DNA of 64,000 bases. Origin: Spirodela intermedia (lineage: Eukaryota > Streptophyta > Magnoliopsida > Alismatales > Araceae). The position numbers were made by a program, and so were the translations under genes. The stretch spans positions 3,680,001 through 3,744,000 of the forward strand of contig LR746271.1 of NCBI GenBank assembly GCA_902729315.2, read 5' to 3'. Positions within the stretch are counted from its first letter, which is position 1, and each line of letters starts with the position of its first letter. Positions 47,101-59,049 of this stretch are shown in pieces. Below the pieces are notes generated by a model. The model was not told where the DNA came from, ran no database searches, and was given only the letters and a program-made list of their open reading frames with translations.

Positions 47101-48089
47101 GTCGTGAGGAGGATAGAGAACCGGTGGTCGGCTCATGTCAATCGTTCGATGCGAGGTGCCACCTAAGCTTCTCATACCTGCACAGCCATACGTGTGCTTA
47201 TTTTCTTGGGTCAATTACTATTTTTATCATAGGTATTTATGTTAACTACATCCAATACATTAAACTATTGTACTATGAATGGAGCCGTCTCCAATTCGGG
47301 AAGTTGGCGCAATTGATTCATCACATTCTTCTATTCGAGAGCGAGGGGGAGAGAGAGAGAGAGAGAGGTATTTCTAAGCGTCAAAAGACTCTTGATTCTC
47401 TTCCCTTGCATTATTGGGAATGTTAGTGGGTTGATTTTGTACTCAGGTTTGATGGATTGCAGACATTTTGATTACTAGAGAGAGAGAGGGGGGGCACACA
47501 CAAGTATGTAGATGGCGTATAGCAAACCTTTTAAAGCTGATAGGAATGTAACATGCTTACAAACATTAGGTGAGTAGGCAAAATCGATATTCGAAATTTT
47601 GTTCTTATGTCTTGGTATCAGGTCCAATCGTAGTCCCATAGATCATACATATGGTACACGGGTGGGAGTGATTTAGAACATATGATATAGAGAGAGAAAG
47701 AAAGGGAGAGGTAGAGAATGACAACTTTGAGCGTTGCGAGGGGTAAAACTTTTTGGTTGTCGATTACACATGATACTCATGGTCGTGCAAGTAGAATACA
47801 ATTTGGCTTGTTTAATTAGCATTTTTGTATGCTATTAACATTGATTGTTAGGTGTTTCAAGCACACCTAACAACCTAGGATTATATTACTGGATTGAATT
47901 TGGTGAATAGACCTGATCACTGATTGGCATTTTGTAGACGACTATTGGTGCTATGTCCAATCGAAGTCGCATCAACTATGGACATAAGTTAGAGAGAAAA
48001 ACAAGGAGGGAGAGAGAGAGAGAGAGAGAGCTGGATGATGCTAGACATTTAGTTACCAATTAAAGATTTTATGTGCAAGCATGGTCGCT

Positions 48090-48800
48090 TCGATTAATGT
48101 GTGTGAGATAGACCCATCAAAGAATAGCAGCCACACATGGCACCCATACACTCCCTTCACGAGGTGAAGCGTCAATACACAATTTACTTGAGCTTATTTA
48201 GTTAGAAATGGCCTCATAACCATCCCTTTCAGCACCTTACTCTTTCCATATTAAGGAAAATCATGCATATAGTGGTTTGTGGCTAATCTAGAAGATTCAG
48301 GAGGTCAGATTTGATTCCAGAATACACACGAATTGATAGGAGAGAGGAGATTTCGGGACTTCAATTAAACCTAATAATCATAATTTCTATGATGGGGAGT
48401 TCAGATGTGTAAGATTGGCACAAATTATGTCTAAATTTTTGGCTTGATCACTAATGACTCCTATTTATGTTATTAGAGAGAGAGAGAGAGTTATCACTGT
48501 CAACTAGACCTAAGGATTGTAATTTATGTTATTGGGAATATAAATGTGGGATATTAGGTATGGAGATATGATCTATATGTGGACATATATTGTTCATGGA
48601 TAGGATGATTGATGATGACCCACCACATAATAGTGGCCATGCATGGCGCCCTTTGACGCCCATAACGCCTTCAAAGTTCATGTAGCAAAGCATTTAGTTT
48701 AACACCCATCAATCCTACTTACTAATAACGTTATATACACACACATATACGTACATACATAACGTTATATAGCTAGCCAAGAGAGAGAGAGAGAGAGAAA
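48090..48800 (+). repeat. Degenerate about 505-bp duplication
   Basis: A block reading GACCCA(C/T)CA, then ATAGYRGCCAYRCATGGC, occurs at about 48112 and again at about 48617. GA tracts lie before each copy (48009-48030 and 48478-48490). No gene is present. The surrounding 47100-49500 is intergenic. Confidence 0.5.
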
Positions 48801-48901
48801 CGTGGGAAGAGATGTAAAAGATATTTGAAGGACAGTGGGATCGTAAGTTAACTGATCTCAATGTTGGTTTTCCTAGCTTGGGAACTATCTGAACTATTCA
48901 T

Positions 48902-48903
<2 letters not shown>

Positions 48904-48964
<61 letters not shown>
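48904..48964. repeat. (GA)n microsatellite, longest pure GA run
   Basis: About thirty uninterrupted GA units. The next pure runs are at 50827-50853 (GA) and 51056-51104 (CT). Confidence 0.95.
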
Positions 48965-48969
<5 letters not shown>

Positions 48970-49554
48970 GCTTATCCAATGCTAGGACAGTGGCGTGGAC
49001 AGTTGCGCCATCTAGGTCATGGACAAGGCCGTTCGACCCAATATTTGGATTTCAGCCTCGAAAGCGAGTTATAATCCTCTTGTATCAATTTACAGCGTTT
49101 ACTCGTTAAATTTACAATTAAAGTACTCCCAATGGATATCATTAAAAATTTCCCCAATCCACCGGTTGGTGGATGTGGGGGTGGTCCTCTTCAAGTGTAG
49201 CGGAAAGCTTTGGATTCCCTCCCTTCCCTCCTACTTGCCATAATATAAGCAATTTTTAATATTCCGATTTTATGAAAATAATAAACAAATAATTTATTCA
49301 TAAAACTATATGATCAAAACCATATAGCCGAACCATTCAAGTCCTCTTTTTTGGTAAGCATTAATCATATGTGCTGCTAGAGACCCATCAAAACTGGAAT
49401 CTTTTGAATAAATATATCGATAAGTATTCAAATTTCAATTTTAATATGGCTTAGGAAAGTTATTTTCAGCGAACACCTTGTAAACCCAAATAGAAATTCG
49501 TTGTTTTTAAGAGGGCTTTTCTAAAAAAACCATTACATTAATCCTAGCTCCCTC

Positions 49555-49935
49555 CTCTCTCTCTCTCTCTCTCATCCTCATCGTTTTTCTGGATCTGCCG
49601 CGATGGCGGCTGCGGCGGAGGGATCCGGAAGAAGAACCGGCCACCGGAGGGCCGTCGCCTTCAACGCCAGCTAATATGCGGTTCGCTTGTCCCCCTCTTC
49701 CTCTCTCCTCCTTTTCTTCTTCTTCTTCTTCTTCCTCCTTCCTGGGGCCCACCGCCGCCCTCACCCACCGGCGGCGGAGGGAATAAATGGCGGCGGCCGT
49801 CTCGCTTACGGGATAAGGAAATGCCGACGGCCGGCGGGGAAGACCTCGCCGGCAAGCGAAGGCTCCGGAACTCCGTTGCACTTATTTTTTGTGAAGGCGG
49901 CGGTGCCGATTCTGTGGAGGCAGAAGAGGACGAAT
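49555..49935 (+). other. GC-rich island with short ORFs
   Basis: A CT-rich leader-like run (49555-49573) leads into ATG at 49603 opening MAAAAEGSGRRTGHRR, which stops after 23 residues. A second short frame at 49819-49935 starts MPTAGGEDLAGKRRLRNSV. A (TTC)n run lies at about 49717-49735. Composition resembles a gene start, but no family is recognisable. It may be a decayed first exon or a captured promoter. Confidence 0.3.
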
Positions 49936-50150
49936 AGTCCCACATCGAATAAAAAGTACGTTCCGCGACCGAACCATATAATTTATTTTTAATATAATTA
50001 TTTTTTAACTTTTATATTTTGATTTGAGCACTCCAGATTCCGTCTTTAATTTATGGCTGAGAACTTAAAAATTAGGTTAAGGGGATATAATATATGATTA
50101 ATAGTCCCCCACATCGAATAAAAATATATATTCATCAGCCAAACCATATA
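49936..50150 (+). promoter_or_regulatory. Two snRNA-type USE plus TATA modules without snRNA
   Basis: AGTCCCACATCG at 49936-49947 is a perfect match to the plant snRNA upstream sequence element (RTCCCACATCG). A TATA-like CATATAATTTA begins near 49976, about 29 bases on. A second copy with two extra C lies at 50103-50116, with CATATAGATT near 50146. No U1, U2, U4, U5 or U6 sequence follows either. The 165-bp spacing shows a tandem duplication. Confidence 0.5.
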
Positions 50151-50159
50151 GATTGTGGG

Positions 50160-50822
50160 TTTTACGATATTTTTTTTCAACTTGATAATATTATTTTAGA
50201 TTTGATCTCTAATTTTCGTTTAATAACTTTAAAATTATGTTTAAGGGGAGATAGTGTATGATATAATTCTAATTATTTTTCAATTGGACTTAGAAAAGCC
50301 ACATATTGAACAAAACATCTCAATTAAGAGGATATAATTCTAATAATTTTTCAATTAAATTTAGAAAAAAAATACCAAAAAATATGCGGATATAGTATAT
50401 GATATAATTCTAATTAATTTTTAATTTTACATAAAAAACAAATTATAAGGGAAAAAAATCCTTGGGGAACCCATCAATCCGTTGATGTGTTGGATAAAGG
50501 AGCCTACCCACCCTTAGAGTTGGATGGTATATTTTTCATTTTAGTACCCAATTGGCTGCGCCTATTTTTTTTTCACCTTGTCCCTAAACCTCGTCCTCTG
50601 CCCCGGGTGATGAAAGGTCACATCAGAGACATGATGACTAGGTTATGATTTGGTACCCTGAAACTTCCTTATAATTATACCAAAATTTATCCTCACCTCT
50701 ATTTTCCTCAATTTTATTCGGAATGTACTCTTTTTTATCGTCAATATAATTAAATTTTTTATTTAAAATTATTTAATTTATGAATTCTTATAAAAATCCT
50801 AAATTTTGATATAATCAAAGGT

Positions 50823-50853
<31 letters not shown>

Positions 50854-51050
50854 CCTGGATGGGTCTACATGTACCTTTTAGGAGAGATGTACGAGAGGAT
50901 TGTCCTTGGAAAATAAAACGGAAAATATGGACCTACCGACAGGATTATTATAAATGAGTGCCGTCAGAATGAGAAGGTAGAGGACACCGTTTAAACCCCT
51001 TGACTTGACTTCCACGACCTTGAAGAGTATTGGTTGCCCGATCTTCATGG

Positions 51051-51104
<54 letters not shown>

Positions 51105-51980
51105 ATAAAGGTGGGGTTTTTATCTCTGTAGAGAGAGTGAAAAACACTCTGATGGTTGACCTGCTGGGTCCACTTGCATGGGGTGGAAGAGAAGGAATCT
51201 TCCTTGACCTCAGCCGTTGTGGGTACACTGTTAGTCTGGTTCTTTTCATCTCTTTTCGGGTGGTAGAGCCAGCTAGCCCCATTGGCCTATCCGTCCTCCT
51301 TAGAGAGAGAGAGAGGGTTTCTAACGGGGGGAGGAGGATGTGAAGGGAACCTAGAGAGAGAAAGTCCGACAGAAATGGGGGTTAGATTTGGGAAAAGATG
51401 TAGACCAGGAGAAGAGAGAACGAGGACATAAATCCCGAACAGACTTGCCGTGTGGGGGGGAGACTGAAACCCATTGTGAGAAAAGAAATGCTAAACGCGG
51501 CGGACTATGATGGACCAGAGGAGGGCTTGATTATCTACTTCTCCACCGAATTCCAGGAGTTAATTTATTCAAGAACAGGGTGGTGATGGTGGGGGTACCC
51601 CGCAGGCGGGGAGGTTACGTGGTCCATTTTCCTGCCGACCTTGCGGTTGACTGAGCTGGCCGGAAGCGGGCCTCGTCAATCAATGATTGGATCAACAAGA
51701 AGAGGGCATCGGGGAACAATATTTTGGATCTGGTCAGATATCATGGTCAAAATACCAGGACCCGGAGAAAGAAATGTAAAAAAGGATCAGATGGGAGCTT
51801 CTTCCACCAGCTCCTGTTTATTAATGGCGGAGGCCGGCTGAATTCTCCCCCAGAAGCTGGTTTACTGCAACTGGTTGGGTACTTTAATAGGAAATGGCGA
51901 GGTTTTGGCGGCGTCTCCCTGGCTTTTTCTTCAGCTCCCTCACCCGCTTCCCCGAAAACCTCCCTTCCCCTAGGCTCTCT
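50160..51980. other. Intergenic upstream of MAP65
   Basis: AT-rich to 50820 with repeated ATATAATTCTAATTA and TTTTCAATT(A/G)(A/G)A motifs, then a GA tract (50827-50853) and a CT tract (51056-51104). No gene recognised. The last part up to 51980 is the likely MAP65 upstream promoter. Confidence 0.5.
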
Positions 51981-51983
51981 TTC

Positions 51984-51990
51984 TATATAA
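51984..51990 (+). promoter_or_regulatory. TATA box of MAP65
   Basis: TATATAA, placed about 30 bases before a plausible transcription start near 52016. The downstream leader (about 52016-52552) has a CT tract (52052-52074) and a GAGAA pentamer run (52217-52254), both common in plant leaders. A leader intron cannot be excluded. Confidence 0.45.
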
Positions 51991-52089
51991 TTCTTTTCTC
52001 CGCCTGCTAAAAGCCCTAAATATTCAGCGCAAGTCCTCGCATCCAGCGAACCCACTCTCTCTCTCTCTCTCTCTCCCTCCCCTCTCTCG

Positions 52090-52419
52090 ATGTGCACGAC
52101 ACAGTCTTCGGTGCTTTTTGCGTTTTGATCTCGGGTTCAACGGCTGCGGCATTCTCCGTGTAGAATTTCTTCCTTCCCCACTCTCTTTTTCTCTCACTAC
52201 TGTGATTTCCTGAGGGAAGGGAAGAGAAGAGAAGAGAAGAGAAGAGAAGAGAAAAGGAAGCTGTTGCTAAAGGAGCAGAGGGTCAGACAGAGAAAGTGGA
52301 GAACAGGCGTGTTTGGTTGGATCAGGAGTCTCAGATTCGAAGTAATGCAGGCTTTTCCAGACCTGGGCCAGCGTCCTCGTCCTTCCTCCCCCACCATCTT
52401 TCCCATTCCGATTTCTTGA
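52090..52419 (+). promoter_or_regulatory. Upstream ORFs in the MAP65 leader
   Basis: Two ATG-initiated frames precede the main start: MCTTQSSVLFAF (52090-52128) and a 24-residue frame starting MQAFPDLGQRPRPSS (52345-52419). If the leader is unspliced they could lower translation of MAP65. They disappear if a leader intron exists. Confidence 0.35.
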
Positions 52420-52552
52420 GGGAAACCCCGGAGGTCTCCTTCATCCTGGGCCTTCTCTACGCTCCCCATCAAAATCTACTCTTTTTCTTCCTGATCGTGG
52501 GTCTGCTTCCTCTTTGTCTCTGTCTCTCTGTCTCTCTTTCTCTCTCTCTGAG

Positions 52553-55500
52553 ATGGTGGGGGTTGTCGAGTCGGGAACGCGGAGTCCGACCGGGATCAGC
52601 ATGGAGTCGTCCTGTGGTGCACTGCTCAGAGAACTAGAGGTGCTTGCTTCTCTCCCTCTCTCTCTCTCTTTCTCCCTCTCTGGCTCTCTCTCCCCTCATT
52701 CTGTCTATTTCTCCCTCTCTACCCCCTCCTCATTCTCTCTATCCGTCCCTCTACCTCTCTCTCTTGATCACATTTGTCTGTTCCTATTCATTATTAGGGA
52801 GAATTTGGACAGAAATGGTGTATTTTTTTCCTCGAGTAGAAAATCGTCTTCTTTATTCATCTTCGAGACAGTTTGTTTTTGCTGAAACTTCATCTCCCCA
52901 TTCCTCTCTCACCGTTTACCACCTTTTTTGTCAAAATTGTTTTTCACGGGCAAATATTTTCATATCTTTATTTTCACCGGCAGACACTTAATTTGTACGT
53001 GATGAGCACGTATTTTTGCTCTACGAATTCTGATTTTTGTGCCAGAAATGGTTATCACCCTGGAAGTTAGCCGCATATAACTGGTCTACACCTGTGAATG
53101 CGCACAATATGACAATGCAGGAGCTCATAATTCTTGTGATTGATACATAAATTTTCCTGCAATGGGCCCGCCTTCAATTTCTTGCCCGTGTTCTTGATTC
53201 AATTAGGTGAAGAAAGTTAATTGATCTATGTACATCGACGATTTCGGGCCAGAGATTCGTTACTTTTCGACACCTTTGTTGATATCTTTCCCTTGGCAAA
53301 GCAGCAGACATGCACCGAAATAAGTTTTTTTTTTTTTTTGTTCTGAAGTAGACCATCGATTTTTAGTTCATGTTCTTGGTTCAATTGAGAGAATCAAGTG
53401 GGTTAATGTATCTATCTACATATATCTCAAATAATACACGTTCAAAAAATCAATATATTTTTTTAATGTCGTTTGCCCTCGTCCCTGTAAAAACCAGCAC
53501 ATTTGGACCGAAATAAATCCCCCCCCCCTTTTTTTCATTTTTCTTTTTTTTTCCTTCGGTAGGTCTTCGATTTCTTGAACATGTTATTGATATTGTGGCA
53601 AAAAAAAGTAAATTAATATACGTAAATCAGATTAAAAATGTGCTAATTGTGCAAGACATGTTGCTCCTCTGCCCTTGAAACCTAGCACGTGTGGAGATCT
53701 TCAATTTCTTGCTCATGTTCTTCAACTTTTAGCTGAAAAAGTAATTTTATTAATGTGTGTATATATATGCTGACGGGATTACTCATAGATATGTGCTATT
53801 TCTGGATACTGTTGTTGATCATGCCCCTGGGAAATCCAGCACCTATGGACGGAGATTGGGGAGAGCGACGCCGAGAAGGACCGGATGCTGTTCGAACTGG
53901 AGAAGGAGTGCTTGCTGGTGTACCGGAGGAAGGTGGACGAGTCTACAGGAGAGAGGACCCGGCTCCACCAGTCAGTGGCAGCAAAGGAGGCCGAGCTAGC
54001 CGCGTTGAGGGCATCCCTCGGGGAGCACACACCTCAGGCACAGGTAGAGCCGTTCACCATCCTCCTCTCTTGCCATTTATGTTTATATTTTATTTTTCAG
54101 ATGTGGGTAGATCATTCTGTCCGGGTGTGGGAATGGTGGATAGATTTTGGCTTCTGGGTAGCTATTTCTCTGTTAGCGAGAGAGAGAAAGAGAGAGAGGT
54201 TTTTTTTTTTAATGGAGGTCATTGATTATCCTATTATCTCGAGGGTTTGATGTATTGTATAAAGGGTCATTTTTAGGGCACAATGATCATCCCCTCAAAG
54301 GCTGCTCCCTATTTCTATCATTCTCACTTATAGGCAGTATCATCTTCTTTTAGGAAAAATTATAGAGAGAAACTCCCCAGGTCGCTACGATTTGGGTCAA
54401 GACGCTAATTATGGTCTATAAATCTGGCTGTGCCTATGTAAATTGGTGTGTATTTGCTCTCTGATTTGCCATTTCTGTGGACTGAATATCCTCAAATTTA
54501 TGGTTTTTCTTTGAGGTGGGTTTGTGGTCTGAATTTACTCAAATCTGTGGCATTTGTTGGAGAGAGAAAGTAATAAACTGGTGCAATTCGTTTCTGATGT
54601 ACCCAGACAGAGAAAAGGTTGTCACTGAAGGAGCAGCTGGCTCTGGTGGCACCACTGCTGGATGAGCTGAGATTGAAGAAGATGGAACGTCTCAAACAGC
54701 TAATAGAGATTAGATCGCAGATCGAGAAGATCAGTGGGGAGATTTCAGGCTACACTCACTTGAACGACAGCCCGGGATGCCCTGCCGATGTGGAAGAACT
54801 TGATCTCTCGCTGAGGAAGCTCAGCGATTACCAAGCCCAGCTTCGGGCTCTGCAGAAGGAGAAGGTATTTAACGCATGCCCATCAATTTCTGGTCATCCC
54901 AAGCTAATATAAAGTAAGCTTTTAATTTTGTCTCCTTTCTACATTTCTGATCCAATTGCCCACCTGATTTTGATTTTGAAATGGAGACCATTATGAATTT
55001 ATTTTTATCCCGCACTGATCTCTAAGAAAGTCTAATTGTTTTTCACATCCAGTCAACATTTAAGAAAAATGTGGGTCATGATGTGTTTGTTTATCTCAAA
55101 TTAATATTTAAGAAATTTTTCTTATCTTCATCTCCAATGTACATTTTCTGCTCCGGATCTTGATTGCATTGGCCATCTAATTTCCGCTTTTATTTCTTTT
55201 TATAATTTGGGTGATGATGGGTTTGTTAATCCCAAAGTAATAGTTAAGAAATTCTCCTTATTTTCATCTCCAACATACTTTTCTGCTACATATCTTGATC
55301 GAATTGCCCATCTAATTTCTGCTTTTTTTAAAAATTACCAAAATGTGGGTCATTGTGGGCTTCTCATATTTAAAGGACTAATTCTCTTTTTTTTTGGGCT
55401 GTGTTCTTAAATTGTGGACCATAATGGGCCATCATGGGCTATAGTCAGGGCGGCTCAACAAGGTCCTTGAGTACGTCAATGAGGTCCACAGCCTATGTGG

Positions 55501-57483
55501 CACTCTTGGGTTGGACTTCTCCAAGACTGTTGACGGGGTGCACCCTAGCCTGCATGAGGTGGGCCCCACCGGGTCGTCGACCAATATCAGCGACAACACC
55601 TTGGAGGGGCTGAAGCAGGCCGTCCACAACCTGGAGGCGGAGAAGGCTTCCCGGGTCCAGAAGGTGAGAGTGGTGGCGGAACAGAGGCCCCTGGCAAATT
55701 TTCTCTCTCTCTCTCTCTATCTCTCTCTCTGATTAGCTTTGTTTCATAATTCAGTTGAGGGAGAACATGACGGCCCTGTTCGAGCTGTGGAGCTTGATGG
55801 ATTCAGGCCCTGACGAAAGGGGGGGATTTGAGAGGCTCGGATCCGTCGTCCGATCACTGGACTGTGATATCAAGGAGGGCGGCGTTCTCTCTCTGGAGAC
55901 AATCGAGCAGGTTCAGATCAGTCGGAACCTTTTTTGGCTGGCAGAGGACTTGGGTTTCATCTACTTATAGTAATCTCTTTTCTTCTTCTTTTGTTGTGTG
56001 GTTGTTTTTGGGTGGCGGAGGACAGACAGCAGCGGAGGTTGAGAGGTTGACCAAACTGAAGGCCAGCCGGATGAAGGATCTGGTGCTGAAAAAGAGGCTG
56101 GAGCTGGAGGAGATATGCCGGTGGGCCCACATCGAGCCTGACACCAGCACCGCACCTGAGAAATCTATTGCTCTTATAGACGCCGGTAAGCTATCCTCTG
56201 CCGCCTCAGTTGTGGCCCCCACCGGGACCCAACGATTTATTTATTTATTATTTTTATTTTAATTATTATTTATTACTATGTTAGGCATTGTGGATCCTTC
56301 GGAGCTTCTGGCGAATATGGAGGAGCAGATAGAGAAGGCGAAAGAAGAGTCTCTGAGTAGGAAGGAGATCATGGACCGGATTGGCAAGTGGGCGTCGGCG
56401 TGTGAAGAGGAGAAGTGGCTTGAAGAGTACAACCAGGCAAGGAAGGGGCGGGGGCCACTTACTTCCCCAACGCATGCAGATATATAGAATTATTTATTTA
56501 TTAGGTGTTTATTTAGTATTATTTATTTATTTTAAGTTACTGATAGCAGGGTTTTTTTTTTTTTTTTTTTTCTTCTTTTCTGTAGGATGAGAACCGATAC
56601 AGCACGGGAAGGGGCGTCCACCTGAACCTGAAACGGGCCGAGAGGGCCCGCATATCTGTGACCAAGATTCCTGGTATTTGCGACTCAAAGTCTCGATCTT
56701 TGCTGTCTATGTGCTTCAAAATGTGTTCTTTTGTAATGTTTTTTTTAATTGTGGGTTTGTGGTTTCTCTAGCCATGGTGGACATCTTGATGAAGAAGACC
56801 TTTGCCTGGGAGGATGAGAGGAATAAGCCGTTCCTCTATGATGGGGTGAGCTCTGGTTTCTCCTTCAAAGCCGTCTCTCTCTTCTCTCTCTCTCTGTGAT
56901 CCGTTGATAATCACAGGCTGACCAGCAGCTCCCTTGGCTCCACAGATCCGTCTGGTCTCCATCTTGGAGGAGTATCAACTCACCCGGCAGCAGAAGGAAG
57001 AGGAGAAGAAAAGACGCCGGGTATCCACCGAGTTAAATCACCACTACTAGTTCTTTGTCTTTGTCTTCGTCTTCGTCTTCTTCTTCTTCCCTGAGCATCT
57101 GCCACTCCTCTCCCTCTCTCACCCGGCAGGACCAGAAGAAGCTTCATGGGCTTCTCATGGCGGAGAGGGAATCAGTGTACGGGTCCAGGCCGAGCCCAAA
57201 CCGGAACGGCAGCTACAGCAGGAAACCGGCAAATGGGCATCGAGGGAACGGCTACCTGAACGGATCGATGACTCCGGCGCCTCGCCGGGTCTCCCTCGGT
57301 AGCGCAACGCCGGAGCTTCTCACTCCCCGCTCGTACTCCGGCGGCCGCCAGAACGGGTTCTTCAGGGAGACGAGGAGGTTGTCAACGGCGCCGCTGAATT
57401 TCGTGGCGATCTCAAAGGAGGATACTTCGTCCTCCTTTGCCTCCATTAGCGGCTCCGAGCCGGGCTCTCCCCCCCTTGTCTGA
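52553..57483 (+). CDS. MAP65: MAP65 microtubule-associated cross-linker
   Basis: The family (MAP65/Ase1/PRC1) dimerises and bundles antiparallel microtubules in the cortical array, spindle and phragmoplast. Eleven exons join in frame to 608 residues: 52553-52639, 53840-54043, 54607-54864, 55445-55663, 55755-55910, 56026-56185, 56285-56436, 56586-56673, 56772-56845, 56946-57020, 57130-57483. Landmarks in order are [90 protein letters not shown], the microtubule-binding core [20 protein letters not shown] and [34 protein letters not shown], then [19 protein letters not shown] and a basic serine-rich tail. The tail sequence resembles the MAP65-3/-8 side of the family, but the subclass is unsure. 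Intron 7 is GC-AG. Introns 1 and 3 contain tandem repeats. Confidence 0.94.
53170..53842 (+). repeat. Tandem units ending in a copy of the exon 2 junction
   Basis: MAP65 intron 1 holds about four degenerate units of 150-190 bp. Each begins with a TTC(A/G)ATTTCTTG...CATGTTCTT-like segment and ends with a version of CCAGCACNTNTGGAC. These ends are at about 53302, 53494, 53682 and 53836. The last one is the real acceptor and first codons of exon 2. Confidence 0.6.
54945..55330 (+). repeat. Tandem repeat in MAP65 intron 3
   Basis: Three related blocks share TTGATYGNATTGCCCATCTAA-like sequence near 54947, 55158 and 55292, with TTTAAGAAA(A/T)T linkers. The repeat accounts for most of the 580-bp intron. 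Confidence 0.55.
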
Positions 57484-57988
57484 AGGTGAGCTGCTGTGCC
57501 CTTCAAGACTGGTTTTTTTTAATCGATGACTCGTCTGATGTTGGGTTTTTGCCGGATTTTGATGATGCAGCAGGTGGAGGAGGTTCGGGGATGTACACTA
57601 GTTTTCTGATGATGTTCGTGGAGGGGGAGGAGGAAGGGCCAAGAAGAAGAAGATGCAGGATGGTTGGTTCTTTGTTGAGAGAGAAGGGGGGTGGGAGGGG
57701 GGGGGGGTTATACTGGAAACAGGCGGCGAAGGATTAGGTAGGTTTGGGTTCTTCTGGTTTGCGGGTTTGTTGACTTTTAGGATGTGTAGATATGCGGCCA
57801 GACTAACTCCGATGTATCATCCCTAGGGTTGCTTTCCTTATTATACGATGTTTGACTTCTTGTTGTGTGGGTAAGAAGAGATCCCCTTGACAGGTCGATG
57901 TTGACCTCTTGTTTGAGAATTGAATGAATCCGTGTATGTACATACAAGCAAAATTCGCCCCTCATCTGGGGATATGCTCTGCTCTCTC

Positions 57989-58019
<31 letters not shown>

Positions 58020-58020
<1 letters not shown>

Positions 58021-58433
58021 GCTCGCTCAATCTCTATTGATCGGGATTGGCCATTTCAGTCCGGAGTTACGTGAGTATCACGTGGTGAAGGCTAGACAAT
58101 GTGATCCCCAGTCTCAGGGCTTCTCTCTCCCTCTCTTTTTCTCTCTCATAGTCTTTCCAGCTATCTTGGCAGGGTTGGTGGTCTTTCATGTCCAGAGTTT
58201 CGTGGTGGGTCGTGAATTGAAGTCCCGAGAATGTGATCAACTGTCTCGGGTCCCTCTCTCTCACTCACTCATAGTCTTTCTAGCTATCATGGGAGGATTG
58301 GTCATTCATGTGATCGGCCATCCTGGGTGGGTCTCCTCTCCCTATCTTAATCTTTCTCGCTATCTTGGCGGGACTGCGCTTTCATGCGCAGAGTTTCATG
58401 GGTGACATGAGATGAAGTCCAGATCATGTGATC

Positions 58434-58478
<45 letters not shown>

Positions 58479-59010
58479 CTCTCTCATATAATCTTTCTAG
58501 CTATCTAGGCGCAGGTTCACACAATCATTCTTAGCTATCTCGGTAGGATTCGTAGTTTTTCATGTGCGGACTTCCATGGGTCTCATGAGATGAATGCTGA
58601 AGAATGTGATCACACCTCTTCGCACTCTCCCTCTCTCTCTCATAATCTTTGTGCTACCTTTGCAGGATTGGTGGTCTTTCAGTTCAGAGTATCATAGGGT
58701 ATCATGACATGAAGTCTATAGAATGACGCCATCCGTAATCTGTATCCGTCTTTCTCTCTCCCTCTCTCAAAATATTTGTAGCTATCTAGGCAGCTTCACA
58801 CACAATCTTTCTACCTATCTTGGCGAGACTCGTGGCTTTTCATATGCGGGCTTCCATGGGACTCATGAGATGAAAGTTGGAGAATGTGATCACCACATCT
58901 CTCTCTCTCTCTCTCTCATGATCTTTCTAGCTACATCTCATGGGTCTCACAATTTCATAGGTATCATGAGATGGTCAATAGAATGAGGTCATCCGTCTTG
59001 TGCCCCCCCA

Positions 59011-59049
<39 letters not shown>

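Noticed and set aside
49936-50300. U6 or U2 snRNA gene after the USE boxes
   Set aside because: No snRNA sequence follows the TATA-like boxes. Only AT-rich DNA is present.
52296-52637. 113-residue frame overlapping the MAP65 start
   Set aside because: It begins at GTG, not ATG, is in a different frame from MAP65, and its sequence reflects a CT-rich leader.
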